A stretch of DNA of 64,000 nucleotides from Streptomyces sp. NA04227 (GCF_013364195.1 NZ_CP054918.1:7739001-7803000); one strand, 5' to 3'. Shown: positions 41,963 through 51,741, counted from the stretch's first letter. A program made the numbers and translations. The notes: generated by a model from the sequence alone, not told the origin.

Positions 41963-43699
41963 GTGACAGCGGGGGACGGTCGGCCGACCGTGGAACTGAC
42001 CAGAACACACCGGATTCTCATCGGCGTGGTGGTGGCCGGTGCGGTGGTGATCGCGGGGATCGGTTTCGCGGGTTCGTACGCGGCGGTGCGTGAACTCGCG
42101 GAGAAGAAGGGCTTCGGCGACTTCTCGCTGGTCTTCCCGATCGGTATCGACGCGGGTATCTGTGTGCTCCTCGCGCTGGATCTGCTGCTGACGTGGATCC
42201 GTATCCCGTTCCCGTTGTTGCGGCAGACGGCGTGGCTGCTGACGGCGGCGACGATCGCGTTCAACGGTGCCGCGGCCTGGCCCGATCCCCTCGGTGTGGG
42301 GATGCACGCGGTGATTCCGGTGCTGTTCGTGGTCGCGGTGGAGGCGGCCCGGCACGCGATCGGGCGGATCGCGGACATCACCGCCGACAAGCACATGGAG
42401 GGCGTACGGATCAGCCGCTGGCTGTTGTCCCCGGTGCCGACCTTCCTGTTGTGGCGGCGGATGAAGCTGTGGGAGCTGCGTTCCTACGAGCAGGTCATCA
42501 AGCTGGAGCAGGAACGGCTGGTGTATCAGGCGCGGTTGCGTTCGCGGTTCGGGCGGGGGTGGCGTCGTAAGGCGCCGGTCGAGTCGTTGATGCCGCTGCG
42601 GCTGGCGAAGTACGGAGTACCGCTCGCCGAGACCGCCCCCGACGGACTCGCCGCCGCGGGTCTGGATGCGAACGGCAAGCCGCTGGGCTTTGATTCCGAC
42701 GGCCATGCCGAGACCCGGTGGGAGGTACGCGCCGCCACCACGGAAAGCACCCTCACGGGCCGAATTCCCGGCCCCCGCAAGGAACTCGACCCGGCGGCGG
42801 CGCGGGAGGCGGACCGTACGGCGGTCTCCGCGCGGGCCGCGGTGCCGGGTCCGCACACGGCCGAGCACCAGCCGCAGAGCGCCGTGCAGGAGTCCGGCGC
42901 GGCCGGGCCCGAGCACGCGGGGCAGGCCGGGCCTGCGGACGACGGCACGAGCGTCGAGCCGGAGGTGGAGGCCGCCGAGCAGAGTGCCGAGGAACCCTCC
43001 TGGGAGACCTGGGAGGAGTTCTACTTCGAGGCGTTCACGCAGTACGTGGCGGAGCAGAACATGCACCCCACCGCGTACCAGCTCTCCTGGTACCTCATGC
43101 AGCGCTACGGCGTGACCGACGCCTTCGGCAACCCGCTGAACGAGTCCGAACTCGCCGGGCACCTCCACGAGTTCCAGCGCCGCCTCCCGGTCGTGGCGGA
43201 GGAGCCCGCCGGGCACCCCGACCAGGGCGCGGTGCACGACGTGGACCTCGGAGCCGACGGCGTCCAGGGGCACCCGGCCGAGGAGGCGGAGGGACCGGCC
43301 CCCGACGCGGCGGAGCGTACGGACGACCCGTACGCCCAACTGACCGCCGCCGACCGCTACTGCCTCGCCTGGCTCCACCTGCGGGAGGGCGAGGGCCGGG
43401 AGCCGGGCGCCGAGGAACTCGCCGGCCACCTCGCGGCCCAGGGCGTGACCGGCCGCTCCGGCCGCCCGATCAGCCCCGCGACCCTGCGCCGGTACTACGT
43501 GGAGTTCCGGATCTACGGTGCCTGGTCCGCACTGCGGGCCGAGGGCGGCGCCCCCGATCCGCGGGTCCTGGTGGAGGTCCTGGCCCAGCACGGGATCACC
43601 GGCCAGCACAACTCGCTCATCGACGAACAGGACCTCGCGGCCTACCTGCCGGACTTCGAGCGGCGCTGGCAGGCGGTCGGGGCGCTGGTCGGCGACTGA
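41963..43699 (+). CDS. DUF2637 membrane protein (SpdB-like) with C-terminal helical repeats
   Basis: 578 aa from GTG 41963; a TTG at 41942 would add seven residues. Four N-terminal membrane helices (THRILIGVVVAGAVVIAGIG, FPIGIDAGICVLLALDLLLT, QTAWLLTAATIAFNGAAAW, AVIPVLFVVAVEAARHAIGR) form DUF2637, the family that includes plasmid-spread SpdB proteins. A ~130-residue acidic linker leads to two helical units resembling short DNA-binding or docking modules (EFYFEAFTQYVAEQNMHPTA; YCLAWLHLREGEGREPGAEE). Chromosomal copies are conserved in Streptomyces; function unknown. Confidence 0.85.
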   Translation: MTAGDGRPTVELTRTHRILIGVVVAGAVVIAGIGFAGSYAAVRELAEKKGFGDFSLVFPIGIDAGICVLLALDLLLTWIRIPFPLLRQTAWLLTAATIAFNGAAAWPDPLGVGMHAVIPVLFVVAVEAARHAIGRIADITADKHMEGVRISRWLLSPVPTFLLWRRMKLWELRSYEQVIKLEQERLVYQARLRSRFGRGWRRKAPVESLMPLRLAKYGVPLAETAPDGLAAAGLDANGKPLGFDSDGHAETRWEVRAATTESTLTGRIPGPRKELDPAAAREADRTAVSARAAVPGPHTAEHQPQSAVQESGAAGPEHAGQAGPADDGTSVEPEVEAAEQSAEEPSWETWEEFYFEAFTQYVAEQNMHPTAYQLSWYLMQRYGVTDAFGNPLNESELAGHLHEFQRRLPVVAEEPAGHPDQGAVHDVDLGADGVQGHPAEEAEGPAPDAAERTDDPYAQLTAADRYCLAWLHLREGEGREPGAEELAGHLAAQGVTGRSGRPISPATLRRYYVEFRIYGAWSALRAEGGAPDPRVLVEVLAQHGITGQHNSLIDEQDLAAYLPDFERRWQAVGALVGD

Positions 43700-43749
43700 A
43701 CCGGAGCGGCCCTCGGCCGACCGGAAGAGTTCTGCCCCGGTGAACACGA

Positions 43750-43797
43750 ACGGCCTTCGGGCCGGTGCGGAGTGCGCCGCACCGGCCCGAAGGCCGT
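43750..43797. terminator. Very strong bidirectional terminator
   Basis: Perfect 21-bp arms (43750-43770, 43777-43797) with a 6-nt loop between the convergent DUF2637 and permease genes. Confidence 0.9.
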
Positions 43798-43810
43798 GAT
43801 GTCACCTGGC

Positions 43811-45286
43811 TCAGCTGTGCTGGTCCGCCTTGGGGGCGGACACCTGGCGCCGCGCCCTGACACGGTCGCGGAGCACGGCCAGACCGACCACCACGGCCGC
43901 GGCGAGCACCGACAGAACGACCTGCTCGCGGGTGTCGTCCTTGGTGAGCATGTAGACCAGGACGAAGGAGATCATGCCGATCGTCGCCCAGGTCAGATAC
44001 GGGTACAGCCACATCCGTACGACGAGCCGTTCCGGGTGCTCGCGCAGGATGATCCGGCGCATCCGCAGCTGCGAGAAGCAGATCACCAGCCAGACGAACA
44101 GGGCCACCGCACCGGAGGAGTTCAGCAGGAACTCGAACACGGTGTCCGGCCACTGGTAGTTGAAGAACACCGCGAGGAAGCCGAAGGCCACCGAGGACAG
44201 GATCGCCGTCTGCGGGACGCCGCGCCGGGTGGTGCGGGCGAAGGACCGCGGGGCGTCGCCCCGGCCGCCGAGCGAGAAGGCCATCCGGGAGGCGGTGTAC
44301 AGGCCGGAGTTGAGACAGGACAGGACGGCCGTCAGGACGATCACGTTCATGACCTGACCGGCGTGCGGGATGCCGATCTCGTCCATCGCGGCGACGTACG
44401 AGCCCTTCTCGGCGATCGCCGGGCTGTCCCACGGCAGCAGCGCGACCACGACGAAGATCGAGCCCAGGTAGAAGATGCCGATCCGCCAGATCACGCTGTT
44501 GGTCGCCTTGGTCACGGCACGGCGCGGATCCTCCGACTCGCCCGCGGCGAGCGTCACGATCTCACTGCCCATGAAGGAGAAGACGACCATCAGGACGCCG
44601 GTGAGAATGGCATCGGCCCCGTTGGGCAGGAAGCCGCCGTGTGAGGTGAGGTTCGAGAAGCCGTCGCCCCCGCCGTCCGAGCCCGGCAGGATGCCGAACA
44701 CCGCGAGCCCGCCCACCACGATGAAGGCGGCGATGGCGAAGACCTTGATCCCGGCGAACCAGAACTCGAACTCGCCGAACGAGCCGACCGACACCAGGTT
44801 GGTCGCGGTCAGCACCACCATCACGATCAGCGCCCACGCCCACTGCGGTACCGAGGGCACCCAGCCTTCGAGGATCACCGCGCCCGCAGTCGCCTCGATC
44901 GCGAGGACCACGACCCAGAAGAACCAGTACAGCCAGCCGATGGAGAACCCGGCCCAGCGGCCGAGCGCGCGGTCCGCGTAGGCGGAGAAGGAGCCGGAGG
45001 TGGGGTCGGCCGCGGCCATCTCGCCCAGCATCCGCATGACGAGGACCACCATGGTCCCGACCAGTGCGTAGGACAGCAGGATGCCCGGGCCCGCGGCCGC
45101 GATGCCCGAGGCCGAGCCGACGAACAGGCCCGCGCCGATGACACCGCCGATCGCGATCATCGACAGGTGACGGTTCTTGAGTCCCGCCTTCAGGCCCGCG
45201 TCCGCGGCCCCGGTACTCGCGACACTCTGTGCGTCCTGCTCATCGCCGGAGGGCCCCTTCGTGAGGCGTGGGGAAGGTGTCGTCAT
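43811..45286 (-). CDS. Amino-acid permease, APC family (GABA/Lys/Phe permease type)
   Basis: 491 aa, ATG 45286 with GGAAG upstream. Twelve membrane helices with APC signatures: HLSMIAIGGVIGAGLFVGSA in helix 1, LGEMAAADPTSGSFSAYADR after helix 2, and GSEIVTLAAGESEDPRRAV in helix 6. It is a proton- or sodium-coupled importer of an amino acid; closest by motif to GabP/LysP/AnsP-type permeases. The 369-bp upstream gap holds the palindrome at 45496-45509. Confidence 0.9.
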   Translation of the reverse strand: MTTPSPRLTKGPSGDEQDAQSVASTGAADAGLKAGLKNRHLSMIAIGGVIGAGLFVGSASGIAAAGPGILLSYALVGTMVVLVMRMLGEMAAADPTSGSFSAYADRALGRWAGFSIGWLYWFFWVVVLAIEATAGAVILEGWVPSVPQWAWALIVMVVLTATNLVSVGSFGEFEFWFAGIKVFAIAAFIVVGGLAVFGILPGSDGGGDGFSNLTSHGGFLPNGADAILTGVLMVVFSFMGSEIVTLAAGESEDPRRAVTKATNSVIWRIGIFYLGSIFVVVALLPWDSPAIAEKGSYVAAMDEIGIPHAGQVMNVIVLTAVLSCLNSGLYTASRMAFSLGGRGDAPRSFARTTRRGVPQTAILSSVAFGFLAVFFNYQWPDTVFEFLLNSSGAVALFVWLVICFSQLRMRRIILREHPERLVVRMWLYPYLTWATIGMISFVLVYMLTKDDTREQVVLSVLAAAVVVGLAVLRDRVRARRQVSAPKADQHS

Positions 45287-45495
45287 ATCGCTTCCAGAGG
45301 GGGGAGGGGAGCAACGGTCCGCCGTACGGGACGGAGGGGCGGCGACCGGTGCGCAGTCACGCTCGGCGCGCGCTGACCACCGATCGCAGGTGGCTGGACC
45401 TTCTCGCGCCGGTCATCTCCTGTCCACCCTGGGGGCTGTGAAAGTGAGGTGAATCTCTTTCGTGGCCTTTATATCGAGTGTGAACATGGCTCAAT

Positions 45496-45509
45496 TTCGA
45501 GCGCTCGAA
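45496..45509. promoter_or_regulatory. Perfect 14-bp palindrome between permease and PIG-L genes
   Basis: TTCGAGC|GCTCGAA is fully symmetric and lies in the relatively AT-rich divergent region 45287-45655, about 150 bp before the PIG-L start and 210 bp before the permease start. It could be a shared operator. The rest of the region has no gene. Confidence 0.45.
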
Positions 45510-45655
45510 GGTTGTCACGAGTAACCCTGGGTAAAGCTACTGATGCGTGGTGCGCTGCCGGACGCTGCTTGTATCCCCGTATTTGCTGGGTCGATGCTCC
45601 CCGCGTGGTCTTGAATTAACTCGCTGTGTCCGCTCCAAATACTTAGCCTGCGCTC

Positions 45656-46408
45656 ATGACCGAGACGCCGAACGCCCCACAGGACCAGCTGCCCCCGATG
45701 CCCGAGGACTGGCAGCGTGCCCTCGCGGTCGTGGCCCACCCGGACGACCTGGAGTACGGCTGCTCCGCCGCGATCGCCGCCTGGACCGACGCGGGCAAGG
45801 AGGTCGCCTATGTGCTTGCCACCCGGGGCGAGGCCGGTATCGACACGATCGACCCGGAGACCTGCGGCCCGCTGCGCGAGCGCGAGCAGCGGGCGAGCGC
45901 CGCGGTGGTGGGCGTCTCCCAGGTGGACTTCCTGGACCACCGTGACGGCGTCGTCGAGTACGGCATCGCGCTGCGCCGGGACATCGCCGCGGCGATCAGG
46001 AAGTACCGTCCCGAGCTGGTGATCACCCTCAACCACCGCGATACCTGGGGCGGCGTCGCCTGGAACACCCCCGACCACGTGGCGGTCGGCCGCGCGACAC
46101 TCGACGCCGCGGGCGACGCCGGGAACCGCTGGATCTTCCCGGAGCTGGCCGAGGCGGGACTCGAACCCTGGAACGGTGTGCGCTGGGTCGCGGTGGCGGG
46201 CACCGTACGCCCGACGCACGCCGCCGACGTCACCGCCGGTCTCGACCGCGCCGTGCGCTCGCTGCTCGAACACCGTGCCTACATCGAGGTCCTGACCAAG
46301 GAGGACCCGGAGGCGTACTGCCGCTCCTTCCTCACCGCGAACGCCGAGGCGCTCGCTCCCCGGTTCGGCGGTCGGCCCGCGGTCGGCTTCGAACTCTTCG
46401 GTCGCTGA
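45656..46408 (+). CDS. PIG-L family deacetylase
   Basis: 250 aa, ATG 45656. Zinc motif VVAHPDDLEYG (AHPDD) near residue 25 and the partner His in NTPDHVAVGR near 142. PIG-L/LmbE enzymes remove acetyl groups from GlcNAc-type substrates, as in mycothiol (MshB) synthesis, antibiotic sugars and bacillithiol. No purine-rich ribosome-binding site precedes the ATG, and TAGCCT ends six bases before it, so the transcript may be leaderless. The specific substrate is not predictable. Confidence 0.9.
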   Translation: MTETPNAPQDQLPPMPEDWQRALAVVAHPDDLEYGCSAAIAAWTDAGKEVAYVLATRGEAGIDTIDPETCGPLREREQRASAAVVGVSQVDFLDHRDGVVEYGIALRRDIAAAIRKYRPELVITLNHRDTWGGVAWNTPDHVAVGRATLDAAGDAGNRWIFPELAEAGLEPWNGVRWVAVAGTVRPTHAADVTAGLDRAVRSLLEHRAYIEVLTKEDPEAYCRSFLTANAEALAPRFGGRPAVGFELFGR

Positions 46409-46780
46409 GTCGCTGAGTCGCTGTCCGTAGTGCGACCCCATCCGAGTGGGGTGCCGCATCGTCCAAGTGGGGTGCCGCGCAGGCGACTTGAGTGGCCAGG
46501 CCGCCCCGGCCCGTCGGCGTACGAAGCCGACGGGCCGGGGCGCGTTGACCGCTGCCGCCGTGCCCGGCCGGGTCAACTCGCCACTGCGACAGAGGTGTTC
46601 GAGCGCCCCCAACCGCCCCTCCCTCGGCGGCATCCGCCGGGTGAAGCCCGGGCCACCGGGACGCGCGCGGAGTGAACCCGTGGTGGCTATCGCGACAACT
46701 CCCCTTCCGGGGACTGCCTGTCGGGCACCCGTGAACCTCATACTCGCTGAGGTCCGTTCGGCTCAACCAGGGAGGCAGTC
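46409..46780. other. Intergenic region with strong terminator and a short direct repeat
   Basis: After the PIG-L gene, AGTGGGGTGCCGC occurs twice (~46446 and ~46472). A perfect hairpin with 17-bp arms (46502-46518, 46526-46542) and a 7-nt loop is the terminator. The remainder leads to the PLC-like gene; no other gene seen. Confidence 0.6.
46502..46542. terminator. Terminator after the PIG-L gene
   Basis: Perfect 17-bp GC-rich arms with a 7-nt loop, about 90 bp beyond the PIG-L stop. Confidence 0.85.
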
Positions 46781-47671
46781 ATGGCCCTCACCACTCGCCG
46801 CAGAGCCCTCACCGCCGTCGGCGGCGCCTCCGTCGCCGCCCTCGTCTCGCCCGCCCTGCTGTTCGGCGGCAACGGCACACCGGTCGCCCACGCCCAGACG
46901 CCGCGTCGGGAGCCGGGCCCGGAGCCCCACTTCCGCGCTCACGCCCACAACGACTACGAGCACACCCGTCCGCTGTTCGACGCGCTGGACCACCGCTTCG
47001 GCAGCGTCGAGGCCGACATCTTCCTCGTCGACGGCCAGTTGCTCGTCGCGCACGACCCGGTCGACCTGGATCCGGCCCGTACCCTCGAATCGCTCTACCT
47101 GAAGCCGCTGCGGCAGCGCGTACGGGCCAACTGGGGCTCGGTCTACCGTGGTTGGCGTGAGCCCTTCCAGCTTCTGATCGACATCAAGACCGAGGGCGCG
47201 GCCACCTACCGGGCGCTCGACGGCGTCCTGCGCCGTTATCCGGAGCTGTTCACCCGGTACCACGGCGGCCGGGTGCGCCCCGGCGCGGTCACCGCGGTGA
47301 TCTCCGGCGACCGGGCGGCACGCCCCGTGATGGAGGCCCAGCGCGACCGCCTCGCCTTCTACGACGGACGGCTCACCGACCTCGACGGACCCGCCGACGC
47401 CCGCTTCATCCCCCTCATCAGCGACAACTGGACCAAGAACTTCACCTGGCTGGGCGTCGGCGCCTTCCCCGCCGCGGAGCGCGAAAAGCTGCGCGGCATC
47501 GTCTCGGCGGCACACGGGCGCGGCCAACAGGTCCGGATGTGGGCGACCCCCGACCTGCCGGGCGCGCCGCGTGAAGCCCTGTGGAGTGAACTTCTCGCCG
47601 AAGGCGTGGACTTCCTGAACACCGACGACCTCGCGGGCCTCGCCGCATTCCTGGAGGCCCGGGGCGCCTGA
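46781..47671 (+). CDS. Secreted PLC-like / glycerophosphodiester phosphodiesterase-type protein
   Basis: 296 aa, ATG 46781 with GGAGG upstream. Twin-arginine signal (TRRRALTAVGGASVAAL). A TIM-barrel phosphodiesterase of the PI-PLC-like superfamily: HAHNDYEHTRPLFDALDHRF (catalytic His region), VEADIFLVDGQLLVAHDP (E-x-D metal ligands and second His), LLIDIKTEG, and a barrel end MWATPDLPGAPREALWSELL. Such enzymes cleave phosphodiesters of lipids or glycerophosphodiesters outside the cell. Exact substrate unknown. Confidence 0.85.
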   Translation: MALTTRRRALTAVGGASVAALVSPALLFGGNGTPVAHAQTPRREPGPEPHFRAHAHNDYEHTRPLFDALDHRFGSVEADIFLVDGQLLVAHDPVDLDPARTLESLYLKPLRQRVRANWGSVYRGWREPFQLLIDIKTEGAATYRALDGVLRRYPELFTRYHGGRVRPGAVTAVISGDRAARPVMEAQRDRLAFYDGRLTDLDGPADARFIPLISDNWTKNFTWLGVGAFPAAEREKLRGIVSAAHGRGQQVRMWATPDLPGAPREALWSELLAEGVDFLNTDDLAGLAAFLEARGA

Positions 47672-47804
47672 GGCCCACGCTGCGCAGCTCTGTCACCACC
47701 AGTCATACACGTTCGGGGGACATGCCACGCACTCGTGCTCAACCTCCGCTACGCGACACTTGCGCCCAAAAGCCGCGCGTGTCGACGTGGCGGAGGAGGG
47801 TGAC

Positions 47805-47999
47805 GTGGCCATTTCCATCTCTGTGGTGCTGCTGCTGGCGATCCTTGCGGTGGTCTTCGTGCGCAACGGCGCGCTGAAGACCTCGCATGCGGTCGTCTGC
47901 GTCCTGCTCGGTTTCTGTCTGGCGAGCACGAGCATGGCCCCGACCATCAACGACGGACTCGCCGCGACCGCCGAGATCGTCGGCCGCCTCGATCCGTGA
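47805..47999 (+). CDS. Small conserved membrane protein
   Basis: 64 aa from GTG 47805, preceded by GGAGGAGG; the longer start at 47760 lacks a site. Two hydrophobic segments (AISISVVLLLAILAVVFV and HAVVCVLLGFCLA). Proteins of this form (…SHAVVC-LLGF-LASTSMAPTI) recur in Streptomyces genomes, but no function is known. It is convergent with the phosphodiester glycosidase gene. Confidence 0.75.
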   Translation: MAISISVVLLLAILAVVFVRNGALKTSHAVVCVLLGFCLASTSMAPTINDGLAATAEIVGRLDP

Positions 48000-48017
48000 C
48001 GGCGCCCGCGCGGCGGC

Positions 48018-49250
48018 TCACTCCCGTGTGAAGACCCCGATGCCGGTGGAGACCAGCCGCTCCACGCCGCCGTCGGCCGGGTGGTTGCGAACGGCGACGG
48101 AACCGGCGCCGTCCTTGCGGGCCACCAGCGTGCTGGAGCCGCCGCCGTCCAGGTTGATCGCCGCTTCGGCGCCCAACTTCCGCATCAGCGCGGCGAGTTC
48201 GGTGAGCGTCAGTCCGGTCCGGTACTGCGGCGACCCGTCGAGCGCGAGCAGGAACAGCCGTTTGCCGTCGGCGGAGAACCCGGCCGCCGCGCGCGGCGCC
48301 GAAGCGGTGCTGTTGAGACCGTCCAGCGGCTCTCCGTCGCGCAGTACGGGGAACCCGCCGATCGCGAAGCCGTAGGCGACGCGCGAGCGCGCGGCCACCA
48401 GCCGGTGCCGCTCGGACACCGGGTCGCCGACGGAGAGCTTGCGCAGTTCGGCCGCGCCCTTCTCCCGGCCCACGAGCACGAAACTGCCCTTGGGTACCTG
48501 GCCGCTGCCCGGCGTCTCACCGGTCGAGGCCACCCGGCCCGCCCGTACGGTCACTTCGTACACGTCAGGGGAGCAGGGCGCCCCGCGGTCGGTGTCGGTG
48601 CCGCAGGTGGGCCGCTTGCGGGAGACGCTGCCCCAGTCCGGGGTGTACGCGCCGATGGCGTTCTCGGGCAGCGCGTACTGGTTGAGCCCGCCCAGCGGCA
48701 GGGTGCGCCCGTCGGCGACGACCGACCCGTCGAGCGTCAGCTTGTCGAGGCGGGCCCGGTCGTCGGTGCCGACGCCGAGCACCTCCTTGGTGGTCACACC
48801 GGGCGGCATGGCGGGGCCGTGCCGCTGCCCGTCGGGCACCGCGCCCTTGAACGCACGCTGGTCGGCCACCGCGGGTCCCACCGAGGCCCAGGTCGGGTCG
48901 ACGCCCGGGTGCTGGCTCTCGTTGTTGTTGAAGAAGTCCCCGTTGATGGCGGCCACCGCGCCCTGGGCATCGGCCAGATGGGAGACCGCGTCCCGGTCCG
49001 AGACCGTGCCGGGGTGCAGCAGGTCGACCTTCACATGCGGGTCGGTCAGGTCGACGGTGAGCACATGGGCGTGGGTGGTGCCCTTGGCCGCCTCGACGTC
49101 GAAGTGGTCGTAGCCCACTCCCCGGGCGATGTCCTCGACCGCTGTGTGCGCGGTCGCGGGCGCCGCTTCCCAGAGCACGGTCGCGGCCAGTGCGCTCCAG
49201 GCGGTGAGCGCGGTCAGCACGGTCCTGCCGTGTGCGATACGTCGAGTCAC
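48018..49250 (-). CDS. Secreted phosphodiester glycosidase (NAGPA) family protein
   Basis: 410 aa, ATG 49250. Signal peptide (MTRRIAHGRTVLTALTAWSA...). NAGPA domain (~60-400): AVAAINGDFFNNN near 100, VLVGREKG, YGFAIGGFPVLRDG near 300, and INLDGGGSSTLVARKDG near 370, the conserved N-L-D-G-G-G-S motif. Family members hydrolyse GlcNAc-1-phosphodiester bonds, for example in wall teichoic acids or exopolysaccharides. A neighbour of several other wall-active secreted enzymes. Confidence 0.9.
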   Translation of the reverse strand: MTRRIAHGRTVLTALTAWSALAATVLWEAAPATAHTAVEDIARGVGYDHFDVEAAKGTTHAHVLTVDLTDPHVKVDLLHPGTVSDRDAVSHLADAQGAVAAINGDFFNNNESQHPGVDPTWASVGPAVADQRAFKGAVPDGQRHGPAMPPGVTTKEVLGVGTDDRARLDKLTLDGSVVADGRTLPLGGLNQYALPENAIGAYTPDWGSVSRKRPTCGTDTDRGAPCSPDVYEVTVRAGRVASTGETPGSGQVPKGSFVLVGREKGAAELRKLSVGDPVSERHRLVAARSRVAYGFAIGGFPVLRDGEPLDGLNSTASAPRAAAGFSADGKRLFLLALDGSPQYRTGLTLTELAALMRKLGAEAAINLDGGGSSTLVARKDGAGSVAVRNHPADGGVERLVSTGIGVFTRE

Positions 49251-49422
49251 GGGTCCGGCTCCTCCTGGGTGAACGCCAACGGCCCTGTGCCATCGAGGAG
49301 TTCAGCACCGCCGGGCTCCCCGGCCGGTGGCGCCACACCGACCTGCGGGTGAAGGGCGGGGAAAAGTCACCCCGACCGGGGGAGGGGTGCTGGTCGGGCG
49401 GAGGGTGGCGCGGCTCCCTGCG

Positions 49423-50022
49423 TCAGGCGAAGTTGACGAGGCGTATGTAGCGGGACCAGTCCCAGTACGGGCCGGGGTCGGTGTGGTCGGCGCCGGGGAC
49501 CTCGTGGTGGCCGATGATGTGCGCCCGGTCCTTGGGGATGCCGTACTTGTCGCAGATCGAGGCGGTCAGCTTCGCGGACTCCTCGTACAGGGCGTGGGTG
49601 AAGTACTGGGGCCGGTCCACCCAGCCCTCGTGTTCGATGCCGACGCTGCGCGTGTTGTAGTTCCAGTTGCCCGTGTGCCAGGCGATGTCCCTCTCCCGCA
49701 CGCACTGCGCCACATGGCCGTCCTGCGAGCGGACCAGGTAGTGCGCGGAGACCTGCTTGGCGGGGTCCTGGAAGATCTTGACGGTGTCGGCGTAGGTCTC
49801 CTGGGTGACGTGGATGACGACGAAGTCGATCCGGTAGCTGCTCGGGCGGCTGGAGAGGGTGTAGTTGCGGGTGCTCGCGGGCATGTGCTCGGCCGGCGGG
49901 TAGTCGCCGGTGAGGGGGCCGACCGAGGCGTGGGCGCCCAGGGGGAGCAGGGTGGCGGGAACCGCGAGTGCGGCGCCCTGGAGGACACGGCGCCGAGTGA
50001 GGAAGCCGGGTGCACGATCCAT
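49423..50022 (-). CDS. Secreted N-acetylmuramoyl-L-alanine amidase (small amidase_2)
   Basis: 199 aa from ATG 50022 with GAGG upstream. Tat signal (TRRRVLQGAALAVPATLL). Amidase_2 domain without extra modules: first zinc His in DFVVIHVTQETYADT (~70), YLVRSQDGHVAQCV, WHTGNWNYNTRSVGIEHEG, and the second His in IIGHHEVPGADHTDPGPYWD (~170-185). Functions in peptidoglycan turnover. It is compact compared with the amidase at 40.5 kb and probably acts on released muropeptides or whole wall. Confidence 0.9.
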   Translation of the reverse strand: MDRAPGFLTRRRVLQGAALAVPATLLPLGAHASVGPLTGDYPPAEHMPASTRNYTLSSRPSSYRIDFVVIHVTQETYADTVKIFQDPAKQVSAHYLVRSQDGHVAQCVRERDIAWHTGNWNYNTRSVGIEHEGWVDRPQYFTHALYEESAKLTASICDKYGIPKDRAHIIGHHEVPGADHTDPGPYWDWSRYIRLVNFA

Positions 50023-50273
50023 GGCGGGTCTGCCTCTCGTGTCGTGCTCGACGGGGTGACGCCGAGCAGCGGGGAGCACCCGGGCAGGGCCGCGTCGGGA
50101 CGGAGGCTCCCGGGGCAGGGGGACCGGCGTCGCGGCGGGTTCACGGCGGGCCGGTGCTCGCGCGCTCGGTGACCGGCAAGTCGGCGGTCGGCGGTCCCGG
50201 GCGTCAAGTACCGTACGGCGGCGGCCCGTTGAGGCGGAAGAGCTCGGTCGCGCCAATCGTGCGGCGGAACGCC

Positions 50274-50307
50274 GAAGCGGCGGCCCGCCGGGACGGACCG
50301 CCGCTTC
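50274..50307 (-). terminator. Terminator after the phytase-like esterase gene
   Basis: Ten-bp perfect arms (50274-50283, 50298-50307) with a 14-nt loop, ~75 bp past the esterase stop on the minus strand. The rest of the 50,023-50,379 gap holds only the leader/promoter of the amidase. Confidence 0.65.
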
Positions 50308-50379
50308 AGTGACGCGAGTGACGCGAGAACCGGTGCCTGCGAGGCCCCTCGGGCGGGGCGCCGCGTCGCTGCCGCAGGC

Positions 50380-51741
50380 TCAGAGACCTTCGTCGAGCCG
50401 TACGTAGGTCACGGTCGTCTCGATGTCGCTGTCGACCAGACGGCCCTCGGAGTCGAAGGCTTCCTTGCCGTCCGTCATGCCGAAGTCGTTGTCGTTGATC
50501 AGGGCGAGGGTGTTCTTGCGGGCCAGCGCGACGCCCTCGATCTTTCCGGGCACGCCCTCGACCTTGTTGAGGTCGACCAGAAGTTCCTTGTCCAGTACGG
50601 GAACTCCGGACGCCGCCGGGTCCTCGAGCTCCTCCAGGGCGGGGGAGGTGTCGTCCGCGTCCCACTCGGAGCCGAGGATGCTGCGGGCGCCGCGGAGGTC
50701 GACCAGGTGCAGGCGCGAGGCCTTGTCGGTGCGCTCCTGGACGATCAGCCGGTGCTTGCCGACGGCGACCACGGAGGAGATCTTCAGCTCGGAGGTGTCG
50801 TCCTCGGAGGGGTCCACGACGTCCACCGGGTCGAAGCGGTAGGCGTACTCGGCGGTGACCTCGCCCTGCCCGGGCGAGAAGCGCAGCAGCCGCGCGGTAC
50901 GCGACTTCTCGCCCCCGTCCTCGTCGGGCAGCGAGAGCGGGCTCTGCACGGCCAGGACCAGGTCGCCGCCGGGCAGTTGGGCCAGCCCCTCGAAGCCGCG
51001 GTTGATCTTGCGGTGCAGCAGCACGGAGGGCAGCGACTCGACCACGGGGTAGTCGGTGCCCTCCAGGTTCAGGCCCTCGGGCACGTGGCGGGCGAGGACC
51101 CGGCCCTTGGCGGAGACATGGACGAGCGAGGGACCGTACTCGTCCGCGAGCCAGAAGCTGCCGTCCTCGGCCCGGACGATGCCCTCGGTGTCGAGACCGT
51201 TGGGGTCGAAGGCGAGCGGGGTGCCCGCGTCGTAGGTGTACGGGGCCTCGTCGCGGCTCTTCTGGTTCGGCAGGCCGGTGACCGGCTTGCCCGAACGGGT
51301 GGTCAGCGGAATGGACTTGAGGACCCGGACACTCTCGCGCCCGACCCGGATCTTCACGATGGCCGGGTCGAAGCCGGGCACCGGGAAGGTGCGCCGCTTC
51401 TTGCCGTCGACCTTGATCTGGCCGTTCGGACCCCGGTCGGTGACCGTCCAGAACTCGTTCTTGTCGCCGGCCGGGAAGATGTCGGAGCCGAGGCCGCCGA
51501 GGTCGACGTCGCGGTCGTCGTCGACCGAGCCGGGGATCAGCTCGTTGCTGAAGGTGCCGAGCGCAATGTCCGGGAGCTGAGCGGTGCGGGTGACCTCGGC
51601 ACCGCTGCCCTCGGCGGCCTCGTCCCCACCCTGCACGCCCACAGCGGTTCCGGCCACCGCGGCGGCGGTGAGCACGGCAAGCGGCACCCCGATGGTCAGT
51701 CGGCGACGGGTGCGGCGCGAACCGGCGGCGTGTGTGGACAT
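50380..51741 (-). CDS. Secreted esterase-like activity of phytase family protein
   Basis: 453 aa from ATG 51741 with GCAGGAGGC upstream. Signal peptide with Tat/Sec-like basic start (RRTRRRLTIGVPLAVLTAAAVAGTA). Beta-propeller phytase-like domain (PF13449): IALGTFSNELIPGS, FWTVTDRGPNGQIKVDG, DTEGIVRAEDGSFWLADEYGPSLV, GFEGLAQLPGGDLVLAVQSP, IEGVALARKNTLALINDNDF with Ca-binding Asp. It may hydrolyse phosphate or carboxyl esters extracellularly. Confidence 0.88.
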   Translation of the reverse strand: MSTHAAGSRRTRRRLTIGVPLAVLTAAAVAGTAVGVQGGDEAAEGSGAEVTRTAQLPDIALGTFSNELIPGSVDDDRDVDLGGLGSDIFPAGDKNEFWTVTDRGPNGQIKVDGKKRRTFPVPGFDPAIVKIRVGRESVRVLKSIPLTTRSGKPVTGLPNQKSRDEAPYTYDAGTPLAFDPNGLDTEGIVRAEDGSFWLADEYGPSLVHVSAKGRVLARHVPEGLNLEGTDYPVVESLPSVLLHRKINRGFEGLAQLPGGDLVLAVQSPLSLPDEDGGEKSRTARLLRFSPGQGEVTAEYAYRFDPVDVVDPSEDDTSELKISSVVAVGKHRLIVQERTDKASRLHLVDLRGARSILGSEWDADDTSPALEELEDPAASGVPVLDKELLVDLNKVEGVPGKIEGVALARKNTLALINDNDFGMTDGKEAFDSEGRLVDSDIETTVTYVRLDEGL